From NCBI GenBank assembly GCA_002496565.1, contig DAKJ01000018.1, positions 248,001 through 312,000 of the forward strand: a stretch of DNA of 64,000 bases, read 5' to 3'. This document shows positions 45,984 through 56,403 of the stretch, one piece after another. Numbering within the stretch: position 1 is the first letter of the stretch; every line of letters begins with the position of its first letter. The translations under genes were made by a program, and so were the position numbers. Below the pieces are notes generated by a model. That model saw only the letters and a list, made by a program, of their open reading frames with translations. It had not been told where the DNA came from and did not search any database. This DNA comes from Methanosarcina sp. UBA289 (GTDB lineage Archaea; Halobacteriota; Methanosarcinia; Methanosarcinales; Methanosarcinaceae).

Positions 45984-47225
45984 TATCCCCTTGGTCTCCC
46001 TCTCTTAAATGACAAAATTTTAGGCGACAAAATACCTAACCTAAATTCTAATTGTTACTTACGAACTGTTTCTTGATGTTATACTACTCTTTGTTGTACT
46101 ATTTATTATTTCTTTGTATATAATAAAATATCAAAGAATTAAAGAAGTAATTTTTAACTTTAAAATAACTCAATAGTGGTATCTCTTGATATGTATTATT
46201 ATGTTAGGTCTTCTTTCATTTATATTGCCTAACAATGTATAACCAAAATATAATATTTTTGGACTTATAAAAACATGCAATTGACACCATTAAATACTCG
46301 CTTTTGATTCATAAAAATATAGCAGCAGCGATACCGCATGCATAGGCCATCACGAAGACAAGGCCGTCGCCCGAATCAGAGACACTTTCAGTCTGGAATA
46401 TGCATTTTTTCGAGTAATAGTCTCCTTCTTCCGGCATGTAGTTCGATTTTCAACGATCAAACACCTTATTTATTTCCCTCAGTCACAGGTTTCAATGTAT
46501 AATCCAATAATAAAATCCACATCTGTTTTGTCATTTCGGCCTAATTCCATTCTCGCACTAATTTTTTCAACTCTTGGTTTTGCTTAAATAATCTAATTCA
46601 TCGATATTTTTTAACTATGATAATGAATGTCTAGCGAGACGACCTTAAAGCATATCCGAAAAATGTTATAATCTATTGTAATTTTTAAAGTAAGCAATAC
46701 ACAATCAAGCTGGATCACAATAACTTTCAGTATGCCATTATTGACTTTCCCTATAGGTTCGAAGTGTCGTTTTCAGCAGACACATTCTTTTAAAAATCTC
46801 CATCACAAATATAATCATACTTACTATTATGAAAGAAATTAACCAGTTTTCAAATGAAACCGGATTTATACTTAGAAGCTCATGCATAAAAGGTATATGC
46901 ATGGCAAAAATATGAAGTCTCTACATCAGAACAACACCTATAACCAGAAAGTAATTATTCCTAAGAGGCACTCGAAACACAGACTGATATTCTGAACGGC
47001 AGATGTTTTGAAAATGAGTGATATTTTATGGTGTAAACAGAGTCGATAAGAAGCATTAATTATACATACAAACAATAATGAAAACTTTAGAAAAAGGCAT
47101 GTATTTTCTCTATCTTTTAAGTTAGATCCGAGACAAACGCTCTTTATTTTTCCCAAATGCCATTATTAAGGTTTAAAGGTTGACTTAAGCAAAAAACTTA
47201 ACAAAAGCCTACATAGGTTTTTCTG
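45984..47225. other. 1.2-kb gap upstream of the kinase
   Basis: AT-rich apart from a GC-richer patch at 46309-46440 that carries a small minus frame. A 72-codon minus frame at 46938-47156 has no support. The kinase promoter should lie at the left end. Confidence 0.4.
46309..46437 (-). CDS. Possible small protein or gene remnant
   Basis: 42 codons, MPEEGDYYSKKCIFQTESVS then a Gly/Ala-rich hydrophobic end (VFVMAYACGIAAAIFL). Base composition is clearly above the surroundings, as if coding, but no ribosome site precedes the ATG. It may be the tail of a lost gene or a membrane micropeptide. Confidence 0.3.
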   Translation of the reverse strand: MPEEGDYYSKKCIFQTESVSDSGDGLVFVMAYACGIAAAIFL

Positions 47226-47778
47226 ATGTCAAATGGAAATCGTAAAAGTAATCCAAACATCCCTAATATTGCTCTGACCTTTTATGACGTTCTAGGCAGA
47301 GTAACCCCATACATCCTGATGTACTTCGAAAGTATGGAATTAAAGCCACGTTTTTTTGCCTTGGTTACTTGTATTGACAAAAATATTGTTGCTCAGGATT
47401 ATACGGACAAATACATAACATGCAGAGAAATTATCAAATATGAAAATGCTGAGGGTCATCTAATTCATCTAATAGCTGTTCGTTCTTAGATCATCTAGAT
47501 CTTCTTGGACTTACTGATGAGGAAGTTCTTAATAATGAATTGTCCAGAACCAAAAGTACAATCGTCAATTTGGTCGGAAAAAACCCAGTGTATTTCCTTC
47601 CTCTCCATGCTAGCATTAACAACAAGTAAATAACGTAGCAAAAGTGCTTGACCTCAAAACCGTTTTAGGGATTGTATCGGCTCTAGGCAGAGCTATCCCG
47701 GAATTACAGCAAAAGGGATTTTATTTTGTAACAATAGATGGCTTACTGGCGACTGGAAATCACATAATCCAGGATTGA
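47226..47778 (+). pseudogene. Decayed gene or genes of unknown family
   Basis: Three coding-like pieces lie in order in different frames. The first, 47226-47489, contains YDVLGRVTPYILMYFESMEL. The second, about 47489-47629, contains LLGLTDEEVLNNELSRTKST. The third, about 47645-47778, contains SALGRAIPELQQKGFYFVTI and ends IIQD. The first and third share a [VA]LGR[VA][TI]P...F..VT.. pattern, so they may be remnants of two tandem paralogues. No family was recognised. Confidence 0.4.
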
Positions 47779-47990
47779 AAATGAGATTTTCCTTTGTCTA
47801 CTTTTAAATAAAAAGTATAAGTGAAGAGTACTTTACGTATACCTTCAAAGGATTTCTTAAACATATAAAATGACATTATTATTTAACAGCGGGCAGCATT
47901 ACTACTACCAGAAAATCCTCCGTATAATCTCTCAGGACCTGATCCCCCGATTAATATTCGACTACTTATTTGTACGCTATAGGAGAGTAT

Positions 47991-48956
47991 TCAATCCTTT
48001 TTAGGTGGAGGCAGAGATAGCGGCAAACTTGCAACAAAAATGGCATCTTTCATTGCCTTCCTGACAGATTCCACTACGTCCGGTTGTACGCCCGACTTGT
48101 TGGAAATAACGTCATCGGTGACGCCACTTCTTATACCGCAAAGGATGTCATCCAACTTTAGATAAGATAGACCGATTAACTCCTCGTTGGGCATGCTCAT
48201 TCCGAAAAGGTCAGCGGAAGATGGCTTGTTTACGATATAATCAGGTACCCCAATGTGCTTTGCCAGCTGCTTTATCTGTGTTTTGTACAGATGCTTCAGG
48301 ATGGAAATGTCGCTGGCGATGTCGCCGTACCGGTCGTATACGCCGATGCTGAACTCGGATAGATCGGTGGTGCCCACCAACAGATAATTCATAACGGTGG
48401 CATGAAAGTACAATACTATCATTCGCGTGCGTGTTTTGGCTGTCCCAAAAGCAACGAACTGGTCCTTGATCGGCATCGACAAGGATGATCCGGGGACAAT
48501 CGTTGGGCTGAAAAGCTCGGTGGAAGGCTCCTTCCCAGCGATTATTCGAGCGCGTTCTGCGGCATGCTCTATGGCTGTCCTGTCCGATACCTCTTCGTGG
48601 GACATAAGGTCGTACGCGCCCAGATCTCTTATAATGGGGGAGATGTCGATCTTCTGGTGGGGTATGCCGAGACTCTTAGCTAAGTTCATAGCATCATCGG
48701 TATTCTGCGGGTCAGAGTCCCGCTCAGGCAGTATCAGGCCCATAACTTTGTCCTTGCCCAGTGCCTCAGCACACAGGTATGCAACCGTAGACGAGTCCAA
48801 CCCGCCCGATAAGCCTACCAGCACGCCGTCCTTCCCAAAATTTATTACCTCATTCCGCACAAACTCCACGATGTCCTGCCGGGCTTTTTCCACATCAAAT
48901 TCAAGACAATCCGCAAAGCCTAACTGTTCTCTTTCCACTCCCATCATAAAAAACAC
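47991..48956 (-). CDS. nadE: NAD+ synthetase NadE (ammonia-type)
   Basis: 321 residues. The ATP pyrophosphatase P-loop SGGLDSS is at 50-56, preceded by a short N-terminal helix; there is no glutaminase domain. Downstream motifs TTDLSEFSIGVYDRYGDIASDI and KPSSADLF fit NadE. It converts deamido-NAD to NAD. The protein is longer than typical archaeal NadE, with an insert around residues 110-150. Codons are GC-richer than those of the adjoining spacers. Alternative starts at Met4 or Met5 are possible. Confidence 0.92.
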   Translation of the reverse strand: MFFMMGVEREQLGFADCLEFDVEKARQDIVEFVRNEVINFGKDGVLVGLSGGLDSSTVAYLCAEALGKDKVMGLILPERDSDPQNTDDAMNLAKSLGIPHQKIDISPIIRDLGAYDLMSHEEVSDRTAIEHAAERARIIAGKEPSTELFSPTIVPGSSLSMPIKDQFVAFGTAKTRTRMIVLYFHATVMNYLLVGTTDLSEFSIGVYDRYGDIASDISILKHLYKTQIKQLAKHIGVPDYIVNKPSSADLFGMSMPNEELIGLSYLKLDDILCGIRSGVTDDVISNKSGVQPDVVESVRKAMKDAIFVASLPLSLPPPKKD

Positions 48957-49112
48957 TTCAATATATTATTATTATCATTATCATCATTATTATTTCGCAG
49001 ATAATATAAATAAGGTGAGCAGATTTAGGCTCTGTAGAAATTCTCGAAATTGTGCTATCTCACTGTCATTTTATATTTATCATATTACAATGTAACTCTT
49101 TATTTTACCCTA

Positions 49113-49170
49113 TATATCGGGCGGCCACCGGCAAAAATAAGAAAAGAAGAATTGGCAGCTGCCATAAAAT
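49113..49170 (+). repeat. Dispersed repeat, copy A
   Basis: Core ATATCGGGCGGCCACCGGCA, then an A-rich tract and CAGCTGCCATAAAA. Matches copy C at 60625-60683 nearly base for base and copy B (49645-49725, opposite strand) in the core. Confidence 0.65.
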
Positions 49171-49644
49171 TATGGACTGATTTCCTGAAGATTTGTCTAC
49201 AGGTTTGGAAGAAAGGCTTTTAACTAAGAGGATGTAATTCATTAATTTACTTACAGGATGAAAAGAAAAGTGAGAGAATAAACAAGCAGGCTAAGATCAG
49301 TCTACAAAATCCGTAATAAGCATCTGCCTCTCGTCTATTTATCTAAGTTTACTAAACTCCACACCAACCAATCTTATATCTTGCCTTTATAAAAATTCCA
49401 AGAGAAGTTAGATGACTGTCCTATTCATCACAAAATATCCAAATCCAAATAAGATAGTCTTTTAGCCTGTATAAGTGAAAAAATCCTCAAAAAGCACTGT
49501 AAGTATTATTGTCTTAAAGAGAAAACGATGCTTAATGAGAGAACTATACACACTCCCAACAAGCATTTCCAAAGCCTATATTATTTTGAATCCTCAGGCC
49601 CAACAATTGCAAGTTCATCAAGTTTTTGATATCCAAAAGCTTTT

Positions 49645-49725
49645 ACTTCTCTGCTTTTTCTTTTTTGCCAGTGACCGCCCGGTATCTGCTGCTTTGCAGC
49701 ATGCGGGCGTGGAGAGAGTTTATAA
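49645..49725 (-). repeat. Dispersed repeat, copy B
   Basis: On the minus strand: a TTTATAAA box, then CTCCACGCCCGCATGC, a small hairpin GCTGC-AAA-GCAGC, then GATACCGGGCGGTCACTGGC and an A-rich tract. With copy A it forms an inverted pair about 560 bp apart. Confidence 0.6.
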
Positions 49726-49943
49726 ATATTTTAAAATGTTTTTTGATCGTGCACTATTAGTTAGTTGATATTAGTTCCAAAACATATTTAGTGGCGCATC
49801 ATACCTTTTTTGCAATTCAGTAAGGTCAATAACATGCTTGATGCACGAAACATAAGGCATTTCTAGCACTGGGAAATAAATCATGAAAACATCAACCGCA
49901 TAATGATGGACGACCAGTTTTTACCGAAGATATATCTTTGAAA

Positions 49944-50618
49944 TTATTTGTTCATGAAATCTTCTATGTGTTTTACTCTATCCATCCTTTCCCTTCTTTT
50001 GTTTACGTTTATTTGAAGTTCCAAAGGAGGGACCTTTATCTCGTATCCGTTCCACTCTATAGTCTCAAGGTTCTGTTTTGCATACGGACCACAGTCTACT
50101 GGCTCAGGAATGTCCAGGATGTCTTGTGGTTCAGATGCGATATCTATTCTTGCATGCAGAAAAATTACCCCGAAATCCTTAGTTAACCATCCGTTTGTAT
50201 CAACAATGGGTTCAATTAAATAGTCTGAGAAAACGTCGGTAATTTCTTCAATGCTCTTGGAATCAGTCATAATGTCTACATCATGAGGATTCATTTTTAT
50301 GCCGCGAATACACGCAGCACAACTTCCAGTTAACCACCAGTTAATATCTGTCCCTTGAGTTCTCTGGCAAAACTCTTTTAATGCTTTTTCCCATGGAACA
50401 GGAGCTAAATAACCAAGTTGATCAAACATCAACTTTGCATTATCAAAATATCGCTTTTTTATCTTATCTAAATATTTAGCATCCGTTGGATAGATTTTAA
50501 TGTATCCCTTGCCATCGTTTTCATAATAGCACATTTGCAAGATTTCTTCGTATTTTGGGTGGAACTCTGAAATCCTGAATATTACCTTCCCGTCTTCTTC
50601 TTCAAAAGACACTCTCAT
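49944..50618 (-). CDS. Nucleotidyltransferase-fold protein
   Basis: 224 residues. The middle part (about 95-125) has WWLTGSCAACIRGI followed by PHDVDIM, the Gly-Ser then Asp-x-Asp pattern of the nucleotidyltransferase fold, as in small MNT and aminoglycoside adenylyltransferase-like proteins. The first 90 residues are a separate alpha/beta part ending in a Lys-rich helix. No HEPN partner gene lies beside it, so a toxin-antitoxin role is not supported. Target unknown. Confidence 0.65.
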   Translation of the reverse strand: MRVSFEEEDGKVIFRISEFHPKYEEILQMCYYENDGKGYIKIYPTDAKYLDKIKKRYFDNAKLMFDQLGYLAPVPWEKALKEFCQRTQGTDINWWLTGSCAACIRGIKMNPHDVDIMTDSKSIEEITDVFSDYLIEPIVDTNGWLTKDFGVIFLHARIDIASEPQDILDIPEPVDCGPYAKQNLETIEWNGYEIKVPPLELQINVNKRRERMDRVKHIEDFMNK

Positions 50619-51209
50619 CTACTCAATCTCCTAATCCGATATAGTTTCTTAACCCTCCTAGAGCTCATTTAGAAAGGGTTATGAAAATATAACACTTACG
50701 GAAGTATGCACAATCCAGATAGTGATGTAACGAAATTACTATAAATTCTAACTCTAAATGACTTCATAACTCTTTTTGATTGGTACGGTGACGACATTCC
50801 CGCGCTTGGTGTAGATTTCAGTTGAGACTAACCGAAGTCGGCATAAAGGAATTAATTAGTGAATTAAATTTGGCGTTATTTCTCTTTTATAAGTCATAAT
50901 ATTGGATAAAATTCAATCTTATTTAAGTTTCAAAATAATTATAATAATTTATAAGATTTGATAAACTTTTTAGAAGAAAAACGATTTTATAAGTAGATAA
51001 CAATAAGTAAATAATCATACATTTCTTTTAATTTACACATTTGAAGACAATTATAATTTTTTGGAAATTAATAATCTTTAAGTAATATATTTAGCATCCG
51101 TTAAATAAAAAATTTTATAATGAATAAAAAATTTTGTAATTTTTTCTGGCATTTTGGGATTTAAGAAAGGCATATCCTGCAAAATAATGAGAAATCATAG
51201 GTTTTTAAA
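50619..51209. other. AT-rich gap
   Basis: Divergent promoters for the flanking genes should lie here. No gene, RNA or repeat of note was seen. Confidence 0.4.
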
Positions 51210-52136
51210 ATGAGTAAATCTCTCAAAATTTTAGAATATTTGTTACTAGTAACTGCAGGTTTGGCTGTACTTCTCTTTGTGGGCTTCTTTGGGTTTCTTA
51301 TGTTAATGACTATTAATGATCAAGCCTCTTATTCTGGAGATACTGTTGATGTCGGACCAATTGATTACAATTCCATTGTCACAAAAGCAGAAAAGGCCGG
51401 ATATGATCTCAGTGGACCTTATACCAAGCTGGATGAAGCAAATTTAATAGAACCGGGAAATGTTGAATCTCTTGAAGACAGGTTTAAAACAGACTACAGG
51501 GTATCAAGAATCGCTCTCTACTACAACTTAAATACATACCTCGAATTTACAAAAGATGAGAAAAATCAAACGCTTGTAACACTCTATAATTATTCTCATT
51601 ATGATGACGCCGGTGATATTACACCACAGATGCCTTCCATGTTTCCGGAGGACTCCTGGATGCTTAAGATGCTCGGAATGAGTTTAGGACTTAACGAAAC
51701 TGATTCTGGGGAATTTCTTAAAAAGCTAAAGAATGAGGCATCAACCCAGAAAGGGGTTCAGAAAGGAGTCGCGAGTCTGACTACAAAAGAAAATGTGGAT
51801 TTTCCGGCAGTCTATGCTTATCTTAACCAGAGCAAAACAACAACTTTCATAGGGTCTGAAGACAAATTTTACAGAAGCGATACGAAACTTGGGTGCGTAA
51901 GATTTGTTATCCCCGAAACTACCATCACTCAGAAACATCATTTCAATAAATACGAGATCTATGTGAGCAGTTCGGGACTTATACGTGTAGATATTATGAT
52001 GCCCATAGGCAGCGCCGGAAAAGAAATTTCTGAAGAAGAATACAGAACAGTATTCAGGGAAATGTTCGAAAACGTTGGCCTACCTGTCGAGAAGCTGGAT
52101 GAAATCGAATTCAATTACACTCCAAGTATCTGGTGA
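51210..52136 (+). CDS. Membrane-anchored protein of unknown function
   Basis: 308 residues. One N-terminal membrane helix (about 8-36, LLLVTAGLAVLLFVGFFGFL) is followed by a soluble domain, probably outside the cell. The domain contains YRVSRIALYYNLNTYLEF and a long helix-rich centre, and ends with strands (YEIYVSSSGLIRVDIMM). Several Asn-x-Ser/Thr sites would permit S-layer-type glycosylation. No cleavage site or lipobox. I recognise no family. Confidence 0.65.
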   Translation: MSKSLKILEYLLLVTAGLAVLLFVGFFGFLMLMTINDQASYSGDTVDVGPIDYNSIVTKAEKAGYDLSGPYTKLDEANLIEPGNVESLEDRFKTDYRVSRIALYYNLNTYLEFTKDEKNQTLVTLYNYSHYDDAGDITPQMPSMFPEDSWMLKMLGMSLGLNETDSGEFLKKLKNEASTQKGVQKGVASLTTKENVDFPAVYAYLNQSKTTTFIGSEDKFYRSDTKLGCVRFVIPETTITQKHHFNKYEIYVSSSGLIRVDIMMPIGSAGKEISEEEYRTVFREMFENVGLPVEKLDEIEFNYTPSIW

Positions 52137-52204
52137 GACCAATTTCCTCGTCTTTATCTTTGTTTATTGATGTTGCAGGCGGCAGGCAGCTACAAAGAGG
52201 AGTT

Positions 52205-52429
52205 TCAGTCCACAGGAAATAATGATGAGCCTTCTACGTCATTCGGATCCCCGTGATATTCCCGATAAATTACATACTTGCCTTTTGTCTTTTTTATGCA
52301 CTTGGATCCAAGCCCATTCTTTTTCCACATCAATTTACGCTTTTCTGCATCTGATTTACAAACACCGGAATAGCTGAACTCATCAAGCATGAAGATTTTA
52401 CCATTAAATTTTCGGAAAGTTTTTTGCAT
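52205..52429 (-). CDS. Small basic protein of a methanogen-type family
   Basis: 74 residues from the ATG at 52427-52429. The pattern FNGKIFMLDEF, then a Lys-rich helix (KSDAEKRKLMWKKNG), then KYVIYREYHG resembles many 60-80-residue Methanosarcina proteins that look like a small beta-alpha-beta fold with unknown role. An upstream TTG at 52438 is less likely. Confidence 0.5.
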   Translation of the reverse strand: MQKTFRKFNGKIFMLDEFSYSGVCKSDAEKRKLMWKKNGLGSKCIKKTKGKYVIYREYHGDPNDVEGSSLFPVD

Positions 52430-52801
52430 TGAAATCAATCCTGGAAATTCGCCCCAATCCGGCAGACTACACAGTACCTTTGATTTGGTGATTTAAATAC
52501 CCAACAATTATCAGGCAAGCTACGAATAGTTAAATAAAAATGCCGTAATAACTATCTGGTAAGTTTTTACCCATAACTCGTATTCAGTGATTCAAGGTTA
52601 AATTATAAGCGTTGCACAGTGGGGTAGTGCTAAGCGTTGAGACAATGACCAGAATCAATTCAATGATTGCAGGAGCATTGAAGAGATCAGTGACATTCTA
52701 AGAATCCAGCTAAAAAGGTAGTTACTGATTTTGCAGGCTTATGCAATACGCATAGTCTCATAGTCTAATAATAAACCAGACATGCACAGAGGTGATGAGG
52801 A
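52430..52801. other. Gap before the GC-rich block
   Basis: Holds the start region of the LLM oxidoreductase gene (GAGGTGATGAGG). No RNA gene was identified. Composition rises sharply at about 52800. Confidence 0.4.
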
Positions 52802-53818
52802 ATGGTAATATTAGGATGGAATGCGGCTTCGGAACAATATGACCCGCTCGACATGCTTGACCAGGCTGTTGCTGCCGAAAAGGCGGGTTTTGAATCGATC
52901 TCCGCAAGTGATCACTTTCATCCCTGGGACCCATCTGGAGAATCGTGCAATATTTGGACGTGGCTGGGCGCGGCTGCTGCGAAGCTGAATGGCATCGAGA
53001 TCGGAACCGGCGTCACCTGTCCCATATTGCGCTATAATCCGGCGATCCTCGCCCAGGCGACAGCGACCGTCGACAGGATGAACAAAGGCGGTTTTTATCT
53101 CGGAGTCGGCACCGGGGAAGCGATGAACGAGTACCCGACTACTGGGTTATGGCCTGGCTATGATAAACGCCAGGATATGATGCGGGAAGCCATCGAACTG
53201 ATGCGATTGCTTTGGAGCGGGGACGAGGTGACCTTCAATGGGGAATACTATGTGACGAAGAAAGCAAAACTGTACACGATGCCCCGGCGGCGCATCCCCA
53301 TATACATCTCGGCGCTCGTCCCGAACAGCGCGTTCTTCGCGGGATACTACGGCGACGGTCTGATCACTGTCACTAACCCGCCCGAGGTAATGAAAGCAAT
53401 TGTCGATAACTTCGAGGCTGGTGCCCGGAAGGCTGGAAAGGATCCAGAGAAGATGCCAAAGCAGGTAGAAATATGGGTGGCTTACACCGACGACGCGGAT
53501 GCCACTGCAAAGGTATTTAAGCAGTACTGGGCCGGCACAATGATCTTTGCGACACATCTCCAGAACATCTATACGCCGGAAATGGTGGCCATGAACGGAG
53601 CGGTCGTGGGAAGCGACGTGATCAAGAACCGGCAATGCATCTCCAGTGACCCCGACGTGCACGCGAAGTTTGCACAACGGTTCATTGATGAGGGCTTTAA
53701 CCGGCTTTACTTTCATTCGGCGGGCCCGAATCAGTACGAGTTCATCGAAGGATACGGACGAGATGTGCTTCCGATCATCCGGAAAATGAACCGTCCGAGG
53801 GCTGCAGCCATTGTATAA
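52802..53818 (+). CDS. LLM-class F420-dependent oxidoreductase
   Basis: 338 residues of the luciferase-like TIM barrel. Near the start ISASDHFHPW and further on GTGVTCPILRYNPAILAQA and FYLGVGTGEAMNEY match F420-dependent glucose-6-phosphate or secondary-alcohol dehydrogenases of the family. F420 is abundant in methanogens. A GAGGTG site lies about eight bases upstream. The gene is GC-rich and opens a block of four such genes. It may oxidise an alcohol or a sugar phosphate; substrate is not clear. Confidence 0.85.
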   Translation: MVILGWNAASEQYDPLDMLDQAVAAEKAGFESISASDHFHPWDPSGESCNIWTWLGAAAAKLNGIEIGTGVTCPILRYNPAILAQATATVDRMNKGGFYLGVGTGEAMNEYPTTGLWPGYDKRQDMMREAIELMRLLWSGDEVTFNGEYYVTKKAKLYTMPRRRIPIYISALVPNSAFFAGYYGDGLITVTNPPEVMKAIVDNFEAGARKAGKDPEKMPKQVEIWVAYTDDADATAKVFKQYWAGTMIFATHLQNIYTPEMVAMNGAVVGSDVIKNRQCISSDPDVHAKFAQRFIDEGFNRLYFHSAGPNQYEFIEGYGRDVLPIIRKMNRPRAAAIV

Positions 53819-53863
53819 ACGGAATCATTGTATAAACTGGATACTTGATTGTGAGGAATTTGC

Positions 53864-56047
53864 GTGCCCGAGCCTTCCGAACAAGAGGAAATCCATGAAG
53901 CATGGGACATATACAAGAAGCATACCCTGTCCAACAGCATTATCAACAAAATGGTCATACGGGACGGCGAGCTGACGCTCGTAATGCAAGAGGATGGCGA
54001 GATACCTATTACAGAAAATTACGGGTATGGTCTCTATTACCGTGATTGCAGGTACTTGAGCGGTTTTCTCATAAGACTCATGGATACGCCTCCTACGCGG
54101 GTTCTGTCCAGTGACGAGAGAGGTTTCAGATCGACGCTCATGGTCACCAACCCGGCACTAAAGGATTGTACGGGAACCACCATCCCTAAAGAAACGCTCC
54201 TCGGCACTCTGGCCATGGTCATACCGGGCTGCATCCGGCATAGCCAGATCATCCGAAACTTCAACGCATTCCCCGTGACCTTAAACCTGACTTATGAGTT
54301 CGATGCAGATTTCGCAGATACGTTCACCATCAGGGGCATCGCCCCTCCGACAACTGGGAAAGTGTTGCCGGCTAGGTTCGATGGTAAAAACCTTTACTTA
54401 TCCTATGAGGGGGAGGACAAGCATCATCGCAACACAATCATCGCATTTGACCCATCACCCATGAGGGTGGAAGGGAAAGTATGCATCTTCGAGCTGAAGA
54501 TAGCCCCTCGCGGGTTGCAGACGGTTAACGTGGAAATCTCCGTCGAGGAGATTAATCCTGGTCATGAACCGGAGCGACCAGTGAAAAATCCCGATCAGCG
54601 AATGAACCAGATTATGAGGTCCTACGTCGCGACCCTAGAATGCTGCGACAACATACCGACCAGCAACAACATTTTCAACAGCATCATGGTGCGCTCGCTT
54701 ACCGACCTTAACATGATGCGCATGAGCCTTAACGGAGACGTATTCCATTCGGCAGGGGTGCCCTGGTATGACACATTATTCGGGCGAGATAGCATCATTT
54801 CGGCACTTCAGCTATTGCCGCTCAAGGCTGAACTGGCAAAAAGCACGCTGCTGGTAAATGCAAAGTTCCAAAGCAACAGATCAGATGACTGGAGGGACCA
54901 AGAGCCCGGAAAAGTGCTTCACGAGCTGAGGCTGGGCGAACTGGCTAACCTGAACCTGATCCCACAGACACCCTACTACGGCACTGTAGACGCCACACCT
55001 CTGTTCCTGATTCTCCTGACCGAATATGTGAACTGGACGGGGGATATCGAATTGGTCAAGCAGCTAGAAGGCAATGTGGACCAGGCCCTGAAATGGATCG
55101 ATATCCACGCCAACATGGAAGGAAATGGCTTTGCCTACTATGCGGTGAAATCTCCATTGGGCATTTACAACCAGGGCTGGAAGGACTCGCCCGATTCGAT
55201 CAGCCGTTCAGATGGAACGCTGGCAAAACAACCGATCGCCGTTGCCGAAGTACAGGGATATGTTTACATGGCTAAAAGAAGCCTTGCGCCACTGTTCAGG
55301 CAGCTGGGTCGGGAAAGCGACGCGTCCAGGCTGAAAAAGGAGGCTGGAGAACTGAAAGAGAGGTTCAACCGAGATTTCTGGATGAAAGACAGGCAATTTT
55401 TCGCCCAGGCACTGGATGCGGAGGGCATATGCGATGTGATATCATCGAACCCGGCACAGTGCCTGTGGACAGGAATCATCGATCAAAAATACGTAAAATA
55501 CCTGGTAGACAGGATCTTCAGAGAAGACATGTTCACCGAATGGGGCATTCGCACATTGTCCTCTAAAGAGCAGCGGTATAATCCGCTAGGGTACCACAAC
55601 GGTACGGTCTGGCCGCATGACAACGCGATAATTGCTATGGGCTTGAGAAAATATGGGTTCGTCAATGAGATGTCCTTATTGTTCACGGGCATGTATGAGG
55701 CGGCCAGGTCGTTTGAGGACTACCGTCTACCTGAGTGCTTCGGTGGGCTGACTCGCTCGGAATACGGCATCCCTGTGAAATACCCGGTAGCCTGTAGCCC
55801 GCAGGCTTGGGCTTCTGGGACCATGCCGTTTATGCTCACCGCCAGCCTGGGAATAGCTCCCGACGCCTTGAATAACCGACTTGTCATCAATAAGCCTCAT
55901 CTGCCTTCATGGCTGGACAACGTGCAATTTAACAACGTCAAAGTCGGCAAGACGCAGACCGATCTGAATTTCAAACGCGTCGAAGAGGAGACGCTGGTCA
56001 ATGTATCCAAGAAGAGCGGAGACATCAATGCGCTCATCGAGTACTAA
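53864..56047 (+). CDS. Glycogen-debranching-type amylo-alpha-1,6-glucosidase
   Basis: 727 residues from a GTG start with GAGG eight bases upstream. The N-terminal part (about 30-240) is the beta-rich GDE_N-type domain (GYGLYYRDCRYLSGF). The rest is the (alpha/alpha)6 barrel of MGH1/GH133-like enzymes with GVPWYDTLFGRDSIISALQ and YHNGTVWPHDNAIIAMG. It would remove alpha-1,6 branches from glycogen, which many Methanosarcina store, or act on compatible glucosides. GC-rich like its neighbours; 46 bp after the oxidoreductase gene. Confidence 0.87.
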   Translation: MPEPSEQEEIHEAWDIYKKHTLSNSIINKMVIRDGELTLVMQEDGEIPITENYGYGLYYRDCRYLSGFLIRLMDTPPTRVLSSDERGFRSTLMVTNPALKDCTGTTIPKETLLGTLAMVIPGCIRHSQIIRNFNAFPVTLNLTYEFDADFADTFTIRGIAPPTTGKVLPARFDGKNLYLSYEGEDKHHRNTIIAFDPSPMRVEGKVCIFELKIAPRGLQTVNVEISVEEINPGHEPERPVKNPDQRMNQIMRSYVATLECCDNIPTSNNIFNSIMVRSLTDLNMMRMSLNGDVFHSAGVPWYDTLFGRDSIISALQLLPLKAELAKSTLLVNAKFQSNRSDDWRDQEPGKVLHELRLGELANLNLIPQTPYYGTVDATPLFLILLTEYVNWTGDIELVKQLEGNVDQALKWIDIHANMEGNGFAYYAVKSPLGIYNQGWKDSPDSISRSDGTLAKQPIAVAEVQGYVYMAKRSLAPLFRQLGRESDASRLKKEAGELKERFNRDFWMKDRQFFAQALDAEGICDVISSNPAQCLWTGIIDQKYVKYLVDRIFREDMFTEWGIRTLSSKEQRYNPLGYHNGTVWPHDNAIIAMGLRKYGFVNEMSLLFTGMYEAARSFEDYRLPECFGGLTRSEYGIPVKYPVACSPQAWASGTMPFMLTASLGIAPDALNNRLVINKPHLPSWLDNVQFNNVKVGKTQTDLNFKRVEEETLVNVSKKSGDINALIEY

Positions 56048-56111
56048 CTAGCCAGGAATTAAACGGAAAAAATTGAAGGAAGCAGGATTAACAATAGAAT
56101 TAGGAGAGCAT

Positions 56112-56390
56112 ATGGCAAAAGTATCAATGTACACCATAAGCACCTGCCCGGTGTGCCGGAAAACAAAGGAATATTTCCGGGCCAGAAACATACCATTCGA
56201 TTTTATCGATTACGACCTCGCCAGTGAGAGCGAGCAAAACAAGATAGCGGCCGAGATGATGAAGGGTACCGGTAATATCGGCTTCCCGTTTGTCAGGATC
56301 GGCGATGTTGTAGTCATCGGGTTCAATCCAGAGAGGTTTGAGCAACTTTTGAAATCTGAGGAGCTCGAACCAACAACCAGCCAGGCCTAA
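56112..56390 (+). CDS. Glutaredoxin-like protein
   Basis: 92 residues from the ATG at 56112, with GGAG six bases upstream; a codon at 56073 would add 13 residues with no support. Thioredoxin fold with active site CPVC (TISTCPVCRKTKEYF) and the cis-Pro loop GFPFVRIGD. Reminiscent of NrdH and of the methanogen glutaredoxins that use coenzyme M. It reduces disulfides in the cytoplasm; the partner is unknown. Confidence 0.85.
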   Translation: MAKVSMYTISTCPVCRKTKEYFRARNIPFDFIDYDLASESEQNKIAAEMMKGTGNIGFPFVRIGDVVVIGFNPERFEQLLKSEELEPTTSQA

Positions 56391-56403
56391 CGAGATGGTC
56401 ATC

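Larger units (their letters stand above)
48957..49943. other. Gap with two inverted copies of a dispersed repeat
   Basis: Starts with an ATT/ATC simple repeat (about 48965-48995). Carries repeat copies at 49113-49170 (plus) and 49645-49725 (minus). The 97-codon frame at 49475-49768 is largely antisense to the second copy. Confidence 0.45.

Noticed and set aside
49475..49768. 97-codon plus frame with FFFASDRPVSA, and the similar FFFASVRPISA frame at 60498-60794
   Set aside because: The similarity comes from both being antisense to the dispersed repeat; no ribosome site, and the match stops at the repeat boundary.
49944..50618. MNT antitoxin of a HEPN-MNT pair
   Set aside because: The fold hints at a nucleotidyltransferase, but no HEPN gene is adjacent and the protein is longer than MNT antitoxins.
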